NCBI GenBank assembly: GCA_027489095.1
Contig: JAIYAL010000122.1
Location: forward strand, 1-62,726
DNA: 62,726 nt
Source: Erythrobacteraceae bacterium
GTDB lineage: Bacteria > Pseudomonadota > Alphaproteobacteria > Sphingomonadales > Sphingomonadaceae
Direction of reading: 5' to 3'
Below are positions 1 to 8,792 of the stretch, in pieces. Made by a program: the position numbers and the translations under genes. Numbering within the stretch: the first letter of the stretch is position 1; each line of letters opens with the position of its first letter. The notes under the pieces are model-generated. The model searched no databases, was not told where the DNA came from, and worked only from the letters and a program-made list of their open reading frames with translations.

Positions 1-766
1 AGTGGTTTCCGTCCTTGCGGCAGATGGTGAGCATCATCGAAGGGTCCGCACCTGCGCCGTTAAGCTCGGCTGGTTCGGTCATGCGGAAGGCGCGAAGGTC
101 GGGATCGTGATGGCCAAGTCCGAAGATCCGGACAGCAAGGGCGGCGCGTGCATGTTTCTGGTGGACCTGCCCGATCCCGCCATCCAGATCACCGGCGTGC
201 CCAACACCATCGACAGTTCGATGCCCGGCAGCCATGCCGAAATAACCATCTACAACCTGCGGGTTCCGGCCGACCAGATGCTGGGCGATGCAGGCGAGGG
301 GTTCAAATATGCCCAGATCCGCCTTTCCCCTGCGCGCCTGTCACACTGCATGCGCTGGTTGGGCGGATGCATGCGCGCACAGGAAATCGCGACCGACTAC
401 GCCAACCGCCGCATGGCCTTTGGCAAGACGCTGATCGACCACGAGGGCGTGGGCTTCATGCTCGCGGAGAACATGATCGACATCAAGCAATGCGAACTGA
501 TGATCGACTGGTGCGCGGGCGTACTCGACACCGGATCGCTCGGGACAGTGGAAAGCTCGATGACGAAGGTGGCGGTGTCGGAAGCGCTTATGCGCATCGC
601 CGACAAGTGCGTGCAGGTGATGGGCGGCCTCGGCGTGACCGACAAGACCATCGTCGAGACGATGTTCCGCGAAGTGCGCGCCTTCCGCATCTATGATGGC
701 CCGACCGAGGTCCACAAGTGGAGCCTCGCCAAGAAGCTGCGGCGCGACTGGAAGGCCGGGCAGTAA
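1..766 (+). CDS. Acyl-CoA dehydrogenase family protein, 5'-truncated by the window edge
   Basis: C-terminal part (about 254 residues) of a flavin-dependent acyl-CoA dehydrogenase, which oxidises the alpha-beta bond of acyl-CoA thioesters. Visible are the middle beta-domain (MFLVDLPDP, NTIDSSMPGSHAE, LRVPADQMLG) and the C-terminal helical domain (AFGKTLIDHEGVGFMLAE, VMGGLGVTD, YDGPTEVHKWSLAKK). The final PTEVHKW block is typical of the ACAD10/11-like branch. The true start lies upstream of the window. The first 25 or so visible codons match the expected GRKW-type beta-domain strand poorly, so the extreme 5' end may be divergent or contain a frameshift. The substrate cannot be read from this fragment. 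Confidence 0.85.
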   Translation, partial: VVSVLAADGEHHRRVRTCAVKLGWFGHAEGAKVGIVMAKSEDPDSKGGACMFLVDLPDPAIQITGVPNTIDSSMPGSHAEITIYNLRVPADQMLGDAGEGFKYAQIRLSPARLSHCMRWLGGCMRAQEIATDYANRRMAFGKTLIDHEGVGFMLAENMIDIKQCELMIDWCAGVLDTGSLGTVESSMTKVAVSEALMRIADKCVQVMGGLGVTDKTIVETMFREVRAFRIYDGPTEVHKWSLAKKLRRDWKAGQ

Positions 767-840
767 GCGGCCCGTGGGCGGCAGCCATCAGGCGCGGATT
801 GTTGATCGTCCGGTCTGGCCGATCCGGCCGGCAGCGTTTC

Positions 841-2499
841 CTACGGGGCGGGAGCACCATCGCGACAATCGAGTGCTTGGGCGGCGCCAAGGCTTGACGC
901 CACGGCTTCGGCAATCTTGATCCCATCCACCGCTGCAGACAGGATTCCCCCAGCGTAGCCAGCGCCCTCGCCAGCAGGAAACAGGCCCGCCGTGTTCAGG
1001 CTCTGAAAATCCTTGCCGCGGGTGAAGCGGATCGGTGATGATGTGCGGGTTTCGACACCGGTCATCAGCACATCGGGGTGATCGTAGCCCGGAATCTGGC
1101 GGCCGAACACGGGCAGGGCCTCGCGCATAGCGGTCACTGCGTAATCGGGCAGGCATTGCGCCAGATCCGTCAGATGCACGCCGGGCTTGTAGGACGGTGT
1201 TACCGAACCAAGCGCTTTGGACGGCCGTCCGGCGAGGAAGTCGCCCAACCTTTGTGCCGGGGCCTTGTAGCTCGATCCGCCAGCAACATACGCCAGTGAT
1301 TCCCAATGGCGTTGCAGCGCGATCCCTGCGAGCGGATCGCCCGGGAAGTCGCGCGCCGGATCGATTGCGACGACCAGGCCGGAATTCGCGTTGCGCTCAT
1401 TGCGCGAATACTGGCTCATGCCGTTCGTGGCCACGCGGCCTTCTTCTGATGTCGCAGCGACAACGGTGCCGCCGGGGCACATGCAGAAGCTGTAGACCGT
1501 CCGATCATTCTTGCAGTGGTGCGAGATGTGATACTCAGCCGCGCCGAGGATCCGGTTGCCAGCTTCGATGCCGAACCGAGACCTGTCGATCCACGATTGG
1601 GGGTGTTCGATCCTGACCCCGATCGAAAACGGCTTGGCCTCGACATGGACCCCTGCGGCGTGAAGCATGGCGAATGTGTCGCGCGCACTATGACCAATGG
1701 CGAGCACGACATGGTCTGCCTCCAGATACTCGCCGGTGCTGAGATGGACCCCGCGGACGCGGCGGTCGCCTTTGGCATCGGTCGAGATGTCGATGCCATC
1801 GACGCGGTTCGAGAAGCGGTATTCGCCGCCCAGCGCCTCGATGCTCTTGCGCATGCTCTCGACCATCGTCACCAGCCGGAATGTTCCGATGTGGGGATGC
1901 GCCTCGGTGAGGATCTCGGCCGGTGCCCCGGCCTTGACGAACTCCGTCAGAACCTTGCGGTCGCGATTATTCGGATCCTTGATCCGGCTATAGAGCTTTC
2001 CATCGGAAAAGGTGCCGGCGCCGCCCTCGCCGAACTGGGCGTTCGATTCCGGGTTGAGAACCCCCCGTCGCCACAGTCCCCAAGTGTCCTTGGTCCGCTC
2101 GCGAACCACTTTTCCCCGATCAAGGATGATCGGGCGGAACCCCATCTGGGCGAGGATAAGGCCAGCAAAAAGCCCGCATGGCCCTGCGCCGATGACGACG
2201 GGCCTCTTGGACGTGCCCCCTTGAGGTGCCGTAGCAACAAGATGGTACCGTGGATCTGGGGTCGGCTGGACGCCGCGATCCTTGCGAAAGCGCTGGAGCA
2301 CCGCCGCCTCGTTCTTCACATTCACGTCGACTGAATAGACCAACAGGATGTTGGCTTTATCGCGCGCATCATGGCCGCGGCGCGCGACGACAAAGCGAAC
2401 CAGATCGCGCGGGGTGATCCTCAGCCGCTTGCAGATGGCCGCAGGCAATGCCTCGTCCGGATGATGGAGCGGCAGGGTCAGTTCGGTGATGCGGAGCAT
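841..2499 (-). CDS. NAD(P)/FAD-dependent oxidoreductase (COG2509-type dehydrogenase)
   Basis: About 552 residues. A small N-terminal domain (ITELTLPLHHPDEAL, then PRDLVRFVVARRGHDARDK) precedes a Rossmann FAD-binding motif (VVIGAGPCGLFAGLILAQMG) and a long FAD domain with VLAIGHSARDTFAM, MCPGGTVVAATSEEG and a C-terminal GEGAGYAGGILSAAVDGIK flavin motif. This order is typical of the uncharacterised COG2509 FAD dehydrogenases found in many bacteria. The start at 2499 (MLRITELTL) is chosen by family resemblance; an in-frame ATG at 2511 is the alternative. It converges on the acyl-CoA dehydrogenase with a 74-bp gap. The physiological substrate is unknown. Confidence 0.85.
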   Translation of the reverse strand: MLRITELTLPLHHPDEALPAAICKRLRITPRDLVRFVVARRGHDARDKANILLVYSVDVNVKNEAAVLQRFRKDRGVQPTPDPRYHLVATAPQGGTSKRPVVIGAGPCGLFAGLILAQMGFRPIILDRGKVVRERTKDTWGLWRRGVLNPESNAQFGEGGAGTFSDGKLYSRIKDPNNRDRKVLTEFVKAGAPAEILTEAHPHIGTFRLVTMVESMRKSIEALGGEYRFSNRVDGIDISTDAKGDRRVRGVHLSTGEYLEADHVVLAIGHSARDTFAMLHAAGVHVEAKPFSIGVRIEHPQSWIDRSRFGIEAGNRILGAAEYHISHHCKNDRTVYSFCMCPGGTVVAATSEEGRVATNGMSQYSRNERNANSGLVVAIDPARDFPGDPLAGIALQRHWESLAYVAGGSSYKAPAQRLGDFLAGRPSKALGSVTPSYKPGVHLTDLAQCLPDYAVTAMREALPVFGRQIPGYDHPDVLMTGVETRTSSPIRFTRGKDFQSLNTAGLFPAGEGAGYAGGILSAAVDGIKIAEAVASSLGAAQALDCRDGAPAP

Positions 2500-2680
2500 G
2501 GCACAAGCCATAGAGAGAGGCGGCGCGGAATGCTATTCGCGCGTGTGCCGCCGGCTTGGCGCGCTCCGCAGGAATATCGGGCGCAGGGTGGTAAACGGCC
2601 ACCAGCGCCTCCACCTTTCCAACCAAAGCAGAATGCCGGCCACGATGCAGCGGTCTTCATGAATAAGAGAGAGCATTTCA

Positions 2681-3343
2681 TTGTCGAAGATTGTCAATGG
2701 CGCCAGCCTCAAGCCACGATCCGGAGCGCGGCCCAAAAAGATCGTACTGCTACTCCACGGCTTCGGTTCGAGCGGAACCGACATGATCTCGCTCGCGCCC
2801 CAATGGCAGGACGCGCTTCCCGATACGCTGTTCCTTGCGCCCCATGCGCCTCAGCGGTGCGGGATAATGGGGGCGGGCTATCAGTGGTGGGGCTTGTCAG
2901 GATTTGCGCCGTCGGCTCTGGCGGCAGGGGCAGCATCGGCGGCGCCGGCTATCGATGCGTTTATCGACCGCAAGCTGACCGAATACGGACTGACCGAGGC
3001 GGACTTGGCCCTGGTCGGATTCAGCCAAGGCACGATGATGGCGCTGCATGTCGGGCTGCGCCGACCGCGAACGGTAGCCGCCGTGGTAGGCTATTCGGGG
3101 ATGCTCACCGCAACGACAGGGCTTGCGCACTCTGAACTCCCGAAGCCGCCGGTGTTGCTGGTGCATGGAACGGCTGATCCGGTCGTACCGATCGCAGCGC
3201 TGCATATGGCGGAAAGCGAACTCAAGCGGTTGGGTGTCGAGGTCACGACGCACATATCTTACGGTATACCTCACAGCGTTGATCCTGTTGGCTTGCGCCT
3301 TGGGAGGGATTTTGTGGCCAACGCTTTGGGACACGCGTCCTGA
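2681..3343 (+). CDS. Carboxylesterase/phospholipase-type alpha/beta hydrolase
   Basis: 220 residues, the usual length of the YpfH/EstB-like serine esterases. The sequence shows the oxyanion-loop motif LLLHGFGSSG, the nucleophile elbow GFSQG (Ser115), the acid in HGTADPVVP (Asp166) and the base in YGIPHSV (His198), so the catalytic triad is complete. There is no signal peptide, so it is probably cytoplasmic. The best start is a TTG at 2681, about 8 nt after a GAGAGAG ribosome site; no ATG lies at a position compatible with the family's N-terminus. It is divergent from the FAD oxidoreductase. Likely substrates are short-chain esters. Confidence 0.85.
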   Translation: MSKIVNGASLKPRSGARPKKIVLLLHGFGSSGTDMISLAPQWQDALPDTLFLAPHAPQRCGIMGAGYQWWGLSGFAPSALAAGAASAAPAIDAFIDRKLTEYGLTEADLALVGFSQGTMMALHVGLRRPRTVAAVVGYSGMLTATTGLAHSELPKPPVLLVHGTADPVVPIAALHMAESELKRLGVEVTTHISYGIPHSVDPVGLRLGRDFVANALGHAS

Positions 3344-3616
3344 CCGCTCTTCAGGACGCAGTTTCAAAAGAGTGCCGACGACAAGCCGCCCGGTTGCTGA
3401 CGAAATGTCATGCGCATCGAAGGAATGCCGTTTGTCGGCTTCCACCAAGACCAGATGTTCGACCTGATGCTGGGGAATGGGCGTTTCGCGCCAGAGCCGG
3501 CCATCTAGACCGATGGGCGACCATGTCCGCTGTCAGGCGATTGGCAACCGGGCCGTCAGCCGCACATTCCCTCGCCGCGGTTGCTTTGTCGCCAACGCTG
3601 GACAACACAGCACGGC
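3344..3616. other. Intergenic region with a short reading frame of unknown status
   Basis: This gap separates the esterase from the oxoprolinase operon. It contains a 32-codon frame at 3410-3508 (begins MRIEGMPFVG, ends FAPEPAI) with GC-rich third positions like the neighbours but a weak ribosome site. I do not recognise it; it may be a microprotein, a gene relic or chance. The rest should hold the promoter of the downstream operon, but no confident -35/-10 pair or terminator is visible. Confidence 0.3.
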
Positions 3617-6600
3617 ATGAGTGTGGTACAACCCCTGCCGTGGCGCATTGCCGTCGATCGTGGCGGTACCTTTACCGATGTCGTCGCAACCACTCCGGAT
3701 GGGCGGCTGGTCACTGAAAAGCTGCTGTCGGAGAACCCCGGCCACTATGCCGATGCCGCGAGCGAGGCGGTGCGGCGGCTGATGGCGGAGCATGGTGAGG
3801 GGCCCATTGCCGAACTCAGGATCGGCACGACGGTTGCCACCAACGCGCTGCTCGAACGGAAGGGCGAGCGGCTGGCGCTGGCAATTACGCGGGGTTTCGC
3901 GGACGCGCTCAGGATCGGCACGCAAGCACGGCCCCACATCTTCGCGCGGCATATCATCCTGCCCGAGCAGCTCCCTGCTACGGTGATCGCAATCGACGAG
4001 CGCGTCGCGGCTGACGGCACGGTATTGCGCCCGCTGGACGAGGTGGCCGCGCGCGCTGCTTTCGCTAAGCTGCGGGACGAGGGTTTCGATGCGCTGGCTA
4101 TCGTGCTGATGCACGGCTGGCAGCACCGCGACCACGAGGCGAGGCTGGCGTGCATCGCCCGCGACATCGGCTTCGCGCAGGTCAGCGTCAGCCACGAGGT
4201 CGCCCCGCTGATCCGGCTAATCCCGCGCGGCGATACGACGGTCGTGGACGCCTATCTCTCGCCTGTCCTGCGGCGCTACACCGATGCCTTGGCCGCGAGC
4301 CTCCCCGCCACCGGAGCCTTGCGCTTCATGCAATCGAACGGCGGGCTCGCCGAGGTCGGTGCGTTTCGCGGCAAGGATGCGATCTTGTCGGGCCCCGCGG
4401 GCGGAGTGGTGGGCATGATCGCGGCCTGCGAACCGCTTGGCCACAAGCGGTTGATCGGATTCGACATGGGCGGCACCAGCACCGACGTGGCGCACTACGC
4501 CGGCGACTTGGAACTGACCGGGGACAGCGTGGTGGCGGGCGTGCGTATCTCGGCGCCGATGATGCAGATCCACACGGTTGCCGCAGGTGGCGGTTCAGCC
4601 TGCCGCTTCGACGGTTCGCGTTTCCGCGTGGGGCCGGAAAGCGCTGGGGCCGATCCGGGGCCGGCCTGCTATCGGAAGGGTGGGCCGCTCACGGTCACCG
4701 ATTGCAACCTGTTCCTCGGGCGGATCGATCCGGCCTTCTTCCCGGCGGTGTTCGGCCCGGGTGGCGATGAGCCGCTTGACCCGGAAGCGGCGCGTGCGCG
4801 GCTGGAGGAGGTCGCCGCCGCGCTGCCTGGGCCGAGGTCGCTCGACGCCATCGCCGAGGGCTTCCTCGCCATCGCGGTCGACAACATGGCGGCGGCGATC
4901 CGCAAGATTTCGGTCGCGCGCGGGCATGATGTGACCACCTATGCGCTCGCCTGCTTCGGCGGGGCGGGCGGGCAGCACGCCTGCCGCGTTGCTGATGCGC
5001 TGGGGATGGAGACGGTGCTGGTGCATCCGCTTGCGGGGATGTTGTCGGCCTATGGCATCGGCCTTGCCCCCGTAAAGGTGATCCGCGAGATCAGCCTGAT
5101 GCGCCCATTGGGTGAAAGCTTCGCGGGCGAGCTTGCCGCGCTCGATGCGCAGGCGCGCGATGACCTGCGGGGTCAGGGAATTGCCGAGGATGCGATCCGC
5201 ATCGAGCCTCGCGCGCGCTTGCGCTTTGCCGGGAGCGACAGTTTGCTGGCGATCCCTTGCGAGGATCCTTCGAGGATGGACACGGCCTTCCGCGCGCTCC
5301 ATCGCCAGCGTTTCGGCTATTCCGAGGCGCAAGCCGCGATCATCGTCGAAGCGCTGAGCGTTGAGGCGCAGGGGCAGGCTGGCGGACTGCAAGGTGCCGT
5401 GTCAGAACCTGTGGCGACGCATGGTGAGGCCTCGGGCCGGTGGCCAACCGTCACTCGCGGAAGGATGCAGCCGAGCGATGTCGTCGCTGGCCCCGCGTTG
5501 GTGATCGACCCGGGCTCGACCACGGTGGTCGAAGACGGTTGGCAGGCAAGGCTTGCAGACGAAGGAAGCCTGATCCTCACCCGTATCGTGCCGCTGTCCC
5601 GCGAGCGGGCCGCCGGAACCGCGGTCGATCCCGTGCGGCTCGAAATCTTCAACAACCTCTTCATGGCGATTGCGGAGGAGATGGGCGTGGTGCTGCAATC
5701 CACTGCGACCTCGGTGAACATCAAGGAACGGCTCGATTTCTCCTGCGCGCTGTTTGACCGCGCGGGCGCGCTGATCGCCAATGCGCCGCACATTCCGGTG
5801 CATCTCGGCAGCATGGGCGATGCCATCGCGCGGGTGATCGAAGCCCGTGGGACGAGGCGCGATGGACGGGGGTTCCGCAGGGGTGACGCCTATGTGCTCA
5901 ACGATCCCTATCGCGGCGGCACACACCTGCCCGACATCACCGTGATCGTGCCGGTCTTCTATGGCGAGATGGGCGACGATCCTGACGCCTTTGTCGCCGC
6001 GCGCGGGCATCATGCCGATATCGGCGGGATCGCGCCCGGATCAATGCCACCTGAAAGCCGCACAATCGCCGAAGAGGGCGTGCTGATCGACAATGTGCTG
6101 ATGGTGAACGAGGGGCGGTTTCTGGAGGCCGACCTGCGCAGCATTTTGTCCGCCGAACCATTTCCCGCGCGCAATCCCGATCGCAACCTCTCCGACCTGC
6201 GCGCGCAGCTGGCTGCCTGTACGCGCGGCGCGGAGCTGCTCGTGGGGGCTGCGCGCGAGAACGGCGCCGATGTGCTCGCCGCCTATATGGATCACGTCCT
6301 CGCCAATGCCGAGGAAAGCGTGCGCCGGTTGCTGAGCGGTCTGGCGGACGGGGCCTTCGCCTACCCGATGGATAACGGCGCGACTGTGCAGGTCGCGATC
6401 CGCATCGATCAGGCAAACCGATCGGCCGTGTTCGACTTCACTGGCACGAGCGACCAGCAGGAAGGCAACTTCAACGCCCCGCGCGCGATCACCCGTGCCG
6501 CCGCGCTCTATGTGCTGCGTACGCTGATCGACGATGCGATCCCGATGAACGACGGGTGCCTGCGCCCGGTGACGCTGATCGTGCCCGAAGGCTCGATGTT

Positions 6601-7177
6601 GAACCCCCGCCCCGGCGCGGCGGTGGTGGCGGGGAATGTCGAGACCAGCCAGGTCGTCACCGACGCGCTGTTCGCCGCCACGGGCCGCCTCGCGCCCTCT
6701 CAGGGGACGATGAACAACTTCACCTTCGGCAATGAGCGGCACCAATACTACGAGACGATCTGCGGCGGATCGGGCGCGGGGCCGGATCACGACGGCACCA
6801 GCGCAGTGCAGACCCACATGACCAATTCTCGCCTGACCGATCCCGAAATCCTCGAAACCCGCCTGCCGGTGCGGCTGGAGGAATTCGGCATCCGGCGCGG
6901 ATCGGGCGGGGCCGGGCGGCATCGCGGAGGCGACGGTGTGGTGCGGCGCGTGACCTTCCTTGAACCGATGCGCGCCAACATGCTGGCAAACCGCCGCCGG
7001 ATCGCACCGCGCGGCATTTGCGGCGGCAGCGATGCGGCCCCGGGGCGCAACTGGGTCGAGCGGGCCGACGGTGCCATCGAAGAAATCTGCGCGACTGGAT
7101 CGGCCGAGATGCATGCGGGCGACAGTTTCGTGATCCTGACGCCCGGGGGCGGGGGTTTCGGGGAGGGGGATGCATGA
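3617..7177 (+). CDS. 5-oxoprolinase (fused HyuA-HyuB, hydantoinase family)
   Basis: 1186 residues, matching full-length ATP-dependent 5-oxoprolinases in which the two hydantoinase subunits are fused. The HyuA half (about residues 10-655) opens with the ATP-binding signature DRGGTFTDVV (residues 14-23), then GTTVATNALLERKG, a second phosphate loop GFDMGGTSTDV and FGGAGGQHA. The HyuB half (about 670-1180) contains LFMAIAEEMGVVLQSTATS, DPYRGGTHLPDITV, GHHADIGG and a glycine-rich end. The reaction is 5-oxo-L-proline + ATP + water to L-glutamate. The ATG at 3617 is preferred because the signature lies 14 residues in. Its stop overlaps the next start by 4 bp, and the downstream genes are 5-oxoproline transporter families, which supports oxoproline over hydantoin as substrate. 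Confidence 0.9.
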   Translation: MSVVQPLPWRIAVDRGGTFTDVVATTPDGRLVTEKLLSENPGHYADAASEAVRRLMAEHGEGPIAELRIGTTVATNALLERKGERLALAITRGFADALRIGTQARPHIFARHIILPEQLPATVIAIDERVAADGTVLRPLDEVAARAAFAKLRDEGFDALAIVLMHGWQHRDHEARLACIARDIGFAQVSVSHEVAPLIRLIPRGDTTVVDAYLSPVLRRYTDALAASLPATGALRFMQSNGGLAEVGAFRGKDAILSGPAGGVVGMIAACEPLGHKRLIGFDMGGTSTDVAHYAGDLELTGDSVVAGVRISAPMMQIHTVAAGGGSACRFDGSRFRVGPESAGADPGPACYRKGGPLTVTDCNLFLGRIDPAFFPAVFGPGGDEPLDPEAARARLEEVAAALPGPRSLDAIAEGFLAIAVDNMAAAIRKISVARGHDVTTYALACFGGAGGQHACRVADALGMETVLVHPLAGMLSAYGIGLAPVKVIREISLMRPLGESFAGELAALDAQARDDLRGQGIAEDAIRIEPRARLRFAGSDSLLAIPCEDPSRMDTAFRALHRQRFGYSEAQAAIIVEALSVEAQGQAGGLQGAVSEPVATHGEASGRWPTVTRGRMQPSDVVAGPALVIDPGSTTVVEDGWQARLADEGSLILTRIVPLSRERAAGTAVDPVRLEIFNNLFMAIAEEMGVVLQSTATSVNIKERLDFSCALFDRAGALIANAPHIPVHLGSMGDAIARVIEARGTRRDGRGFRRGDAYVLNDPYRGGTHLPDITVIVPVFYGEMGDDPDAFVAARGHHADIGGIAPGSMPPESRTIAEEGVLIDNVLMVNEGRFLEADLRSILSAEPFPARNPDRNLSDLRAQLAACTRGAELLVGAARENGADVLAAYMDHVLANAEESVRRLLSGLADGAFAYPMDNGATVQVAIRIDQANRSAVFDFTGTSDQQEGNFNAPRAITRAAALYVLRTLIDDAIPMNDGCLRPVTLIVPEGSMLNPRPGAAVVAGNVETSQVVTDALFAATGRLAPSQGTMNNFTFGNERHQYYETICGGSGAGPDHDGTSAVQTHMTNSRLTDPEILETRLPVRLEEFGIRRGSGGAGRHRGGDGVVRRVTFLEPMRANMLANRRRIAPRGICGGSDAAPGRNWVERADGAIEEICATGSAEMHAGDSFVILTPGGGGFGEGDA

Positions 7178-7845
7178 ATTACTGGCCGCTGGCGGGCATC
7201 GCCATCGTCGTTCTGGGCTTTGCCCTGCGCTTCAATCCGCTGCTGGTGGTGGTGAGCGCCGCGCTGGCGACGGGGGTGCTGGCGGGGCTCGCTCCGCTCG
7301 CGGTGATCGAAGCGCTGGGCAAGGCTTTCAACGACAACCGCTATATTTCGGTCACCTGGATCATCCTGCCGGTGATCGGCCTGTTGGAGCGTTACGGCCT
7401 CCAGCAGCGCGCCCGCGCGGTGATCGAGGGTATGCGCGGGGCGACGATGGGCAAGCTGCTGGTGGCCTATCTCGCCTTCCGCCAGATCGCCTCGGCGCTC
7501 GGCATGAAGGACATCGGCGGGCATCCGCAGGCGGTGCGCCCGCTGGTCGCGCCGATGGCCGAGGCGGCGGCGGTCAAGACCCATGGCGATCTGTCCGAGG
7601 ACGCGCGCGACGAGGTGAAGGCGATGGCGGCCGCGACCGACAATGTCGGACTGTTCTTCGGCGAGGACATCTTCTTCGCGATCGCCTCGATCCTCCTGAT
7701 CCAGGGCGTACTTGAGGGCGCGGGCTATCCGCTGACCTCGCTGGAATTGTCGCTCTGGGCGATCCCGACCGCGATCTGCGCCTTCGTGATTCACGCAGGG
7801 CGAATCCTCGCCTTCGACCGGCGGTTGGGGAGGGCCTCGAAGTGA
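7174..7845 (+). CDS. DUF969 family membrane protein, putative 5-oxoproline transporter subunit
   Basis: 223 residues, strongly hydrophobic, with about five membrane segments: one near residues 3-20, one near 22-45, one around TWIILPVIGLLE, and two near the C-terminus. The central soluble loop (residues about 90-150) contains FRQIASALGMKDIGGHPQAVRPLVAPMAEAAA. DUF969 and DUF979 proteins occur together and are annotated as subunits of a 5-oxoproline transporter because of their constant linkage to oxoprolinases; that link is seen here directly. ATGA overlap with the oxoprolinase and GTGA overlap with the next gene indicate translational coupling. The transport role is inferred from family and context. 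Confidence 0.85.
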   Translation: MNYWPLAGIAIVVLGFALRFNPLLVVVSAALATGVLAGLAPLAVIEALGKAFNDNRYISVTWIILPVIGLLERYGLQQRARAVIEGMRGATMGKLLVAYLAFRQIASALGMKDIGGHPQAVRPLVAPMAEAAAVKTHGDLSEDARDEVKAMAAATDNVGLFFGEDIFFAIASILLIQGVLEGAGYPLTSLELSLWAIPTAICAFVIHAGRILAFDRRLGRASK

Positions 7846-8792
7846 TCACTTATGAATGGCTCTATGTGCTCGCAGGAGCGGCTTTCGCGATCTGGGCGGG
7901 GTTGAGCCTCAAGGACGGGCGCTGGGGCAATGCCGCTTTCTGGGGGTTGCTGGCGACGAGTTTCCTGCTCGGCAGTCACCTTTCCGACTTGGCCAATGGC
8001 GTGCTGGTGCTGGCGCTGGTGGCGATCGCAGGGTTCGGCGGGCTGACGCGCAGCGATCCGCCGACCACCACGCCTTCGGAGCGGCAGGCCCACGCCGCGC
8101 GGCTCGGCAACCGATTGTTCCTCCCCGCGCTGGTCGTGCCGCTGACAGCGGTCGCGGGGACGCTGCTCTACAATTACACGCCGCTGGAGGAGACCGGGCT
8201 GTTCGAGGCGCGGCGCGAGACGCTGATCCTGTTCGGCATCGGCGTGCTCGCCGCGCTGACGGGGGCGTGTCTGTGGCTGCGCCCGCCGCTGATGGCCCCG
8301 GCTGAGGAGGGGCGGCGGCTGATCGATTCCATCGGCTGGGCCGCGATCCTGCCGCAGATGCTGGCGGCCTTGGGCGCGGTCTTCGCAGCTGCCGGGGTGG
8401 GCGAGATCATCGGCGGGGTCGCGCGCGGGGTGATCCCTGAAGGCTCTGTGTTCCTGACCGTCGTCGTCTTCGCCGCCGGGATGGCGCTCTTCACCATGAT
8501 CATGGGCAACGCCTTCGCCGCCTTCCCGGTGATGGCGACCGCGATCGGCATTCCCCTGCTGATCCAGACCTATGGCGGCAACCCGGCGGTGATCGGCGCG
8601 GTCGGGATGCTGGCGGGGTTCTGCGGCACGCTGCTCACCCCGATGGCGGCGAACTTCAACATCGTGCCCGCCGCCTTGCTCGAACTGAAAGATCAGAACG
8701 CGGTGATCCGCCAGCAGATCGGCACGGCAGTGCCGCTGTGGGCGTGCAACGTGCTGATCATCTATGTGGGGGCCTTCTGGCTGTGGAACTGA
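7842..8792 (+). CDS. DUF979 family membrane protein, putative 5-oxoproline transporter subunit
   Basis: 316 residues with roughly eight to nine hydrophobic segments, including LYVLAGAAFAIWAGLSL, VLVLALVAIAGFGGL, LFGIGVLAALTGACL and a C-terminal NVLIIYVGAFWLWN. Motifs such as TMIMGNAFAAFPVMA and GMLAGFCGTLLTPMAANFN are characteristic of DUF979. It probably forms an inner-membrane carrier with the DUF969 protein encoded just upstream. The GTG start at 7842 forms a GTGA overlap with the preceding stop; ATG at 7853 is not in this frame. The gene overlaps DUF2891 by 10 bp. Confidence 0.85.
   Translation: MITYEWLYVLAGAAFAIWAGLSLKDGRWGNAAFWGLLATSFLLGSHLSDLANGVLVLALVAIAGFGGLTRSDPPTTTPSERQAHAARLGNRLFLPALVVPLTAVAGTLLYNYTPLEETGLFEARRETLILFGIGVLAALTGACLWLRPPLMAPAEEGRRLIDSIGWAAILPQMLAALGAVFAAAGVGEIIGGVARGVIPEGSVFLTVVVFAAGMALFTMIMGNAFAAFPVMATAIGIPLLIQTYGGNPAVIGAVGMLAGFCGTLLTPMAANFNIVPAALLELKDQNAVIRQQIGTAVPLWACNVLIIYVGAFWLWN

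Noticed and set aside
6041-7114. 357-codon minus-strand frame
   Set aside because: It is antisense to the HyuB half of the oxoprolinase; no motif.
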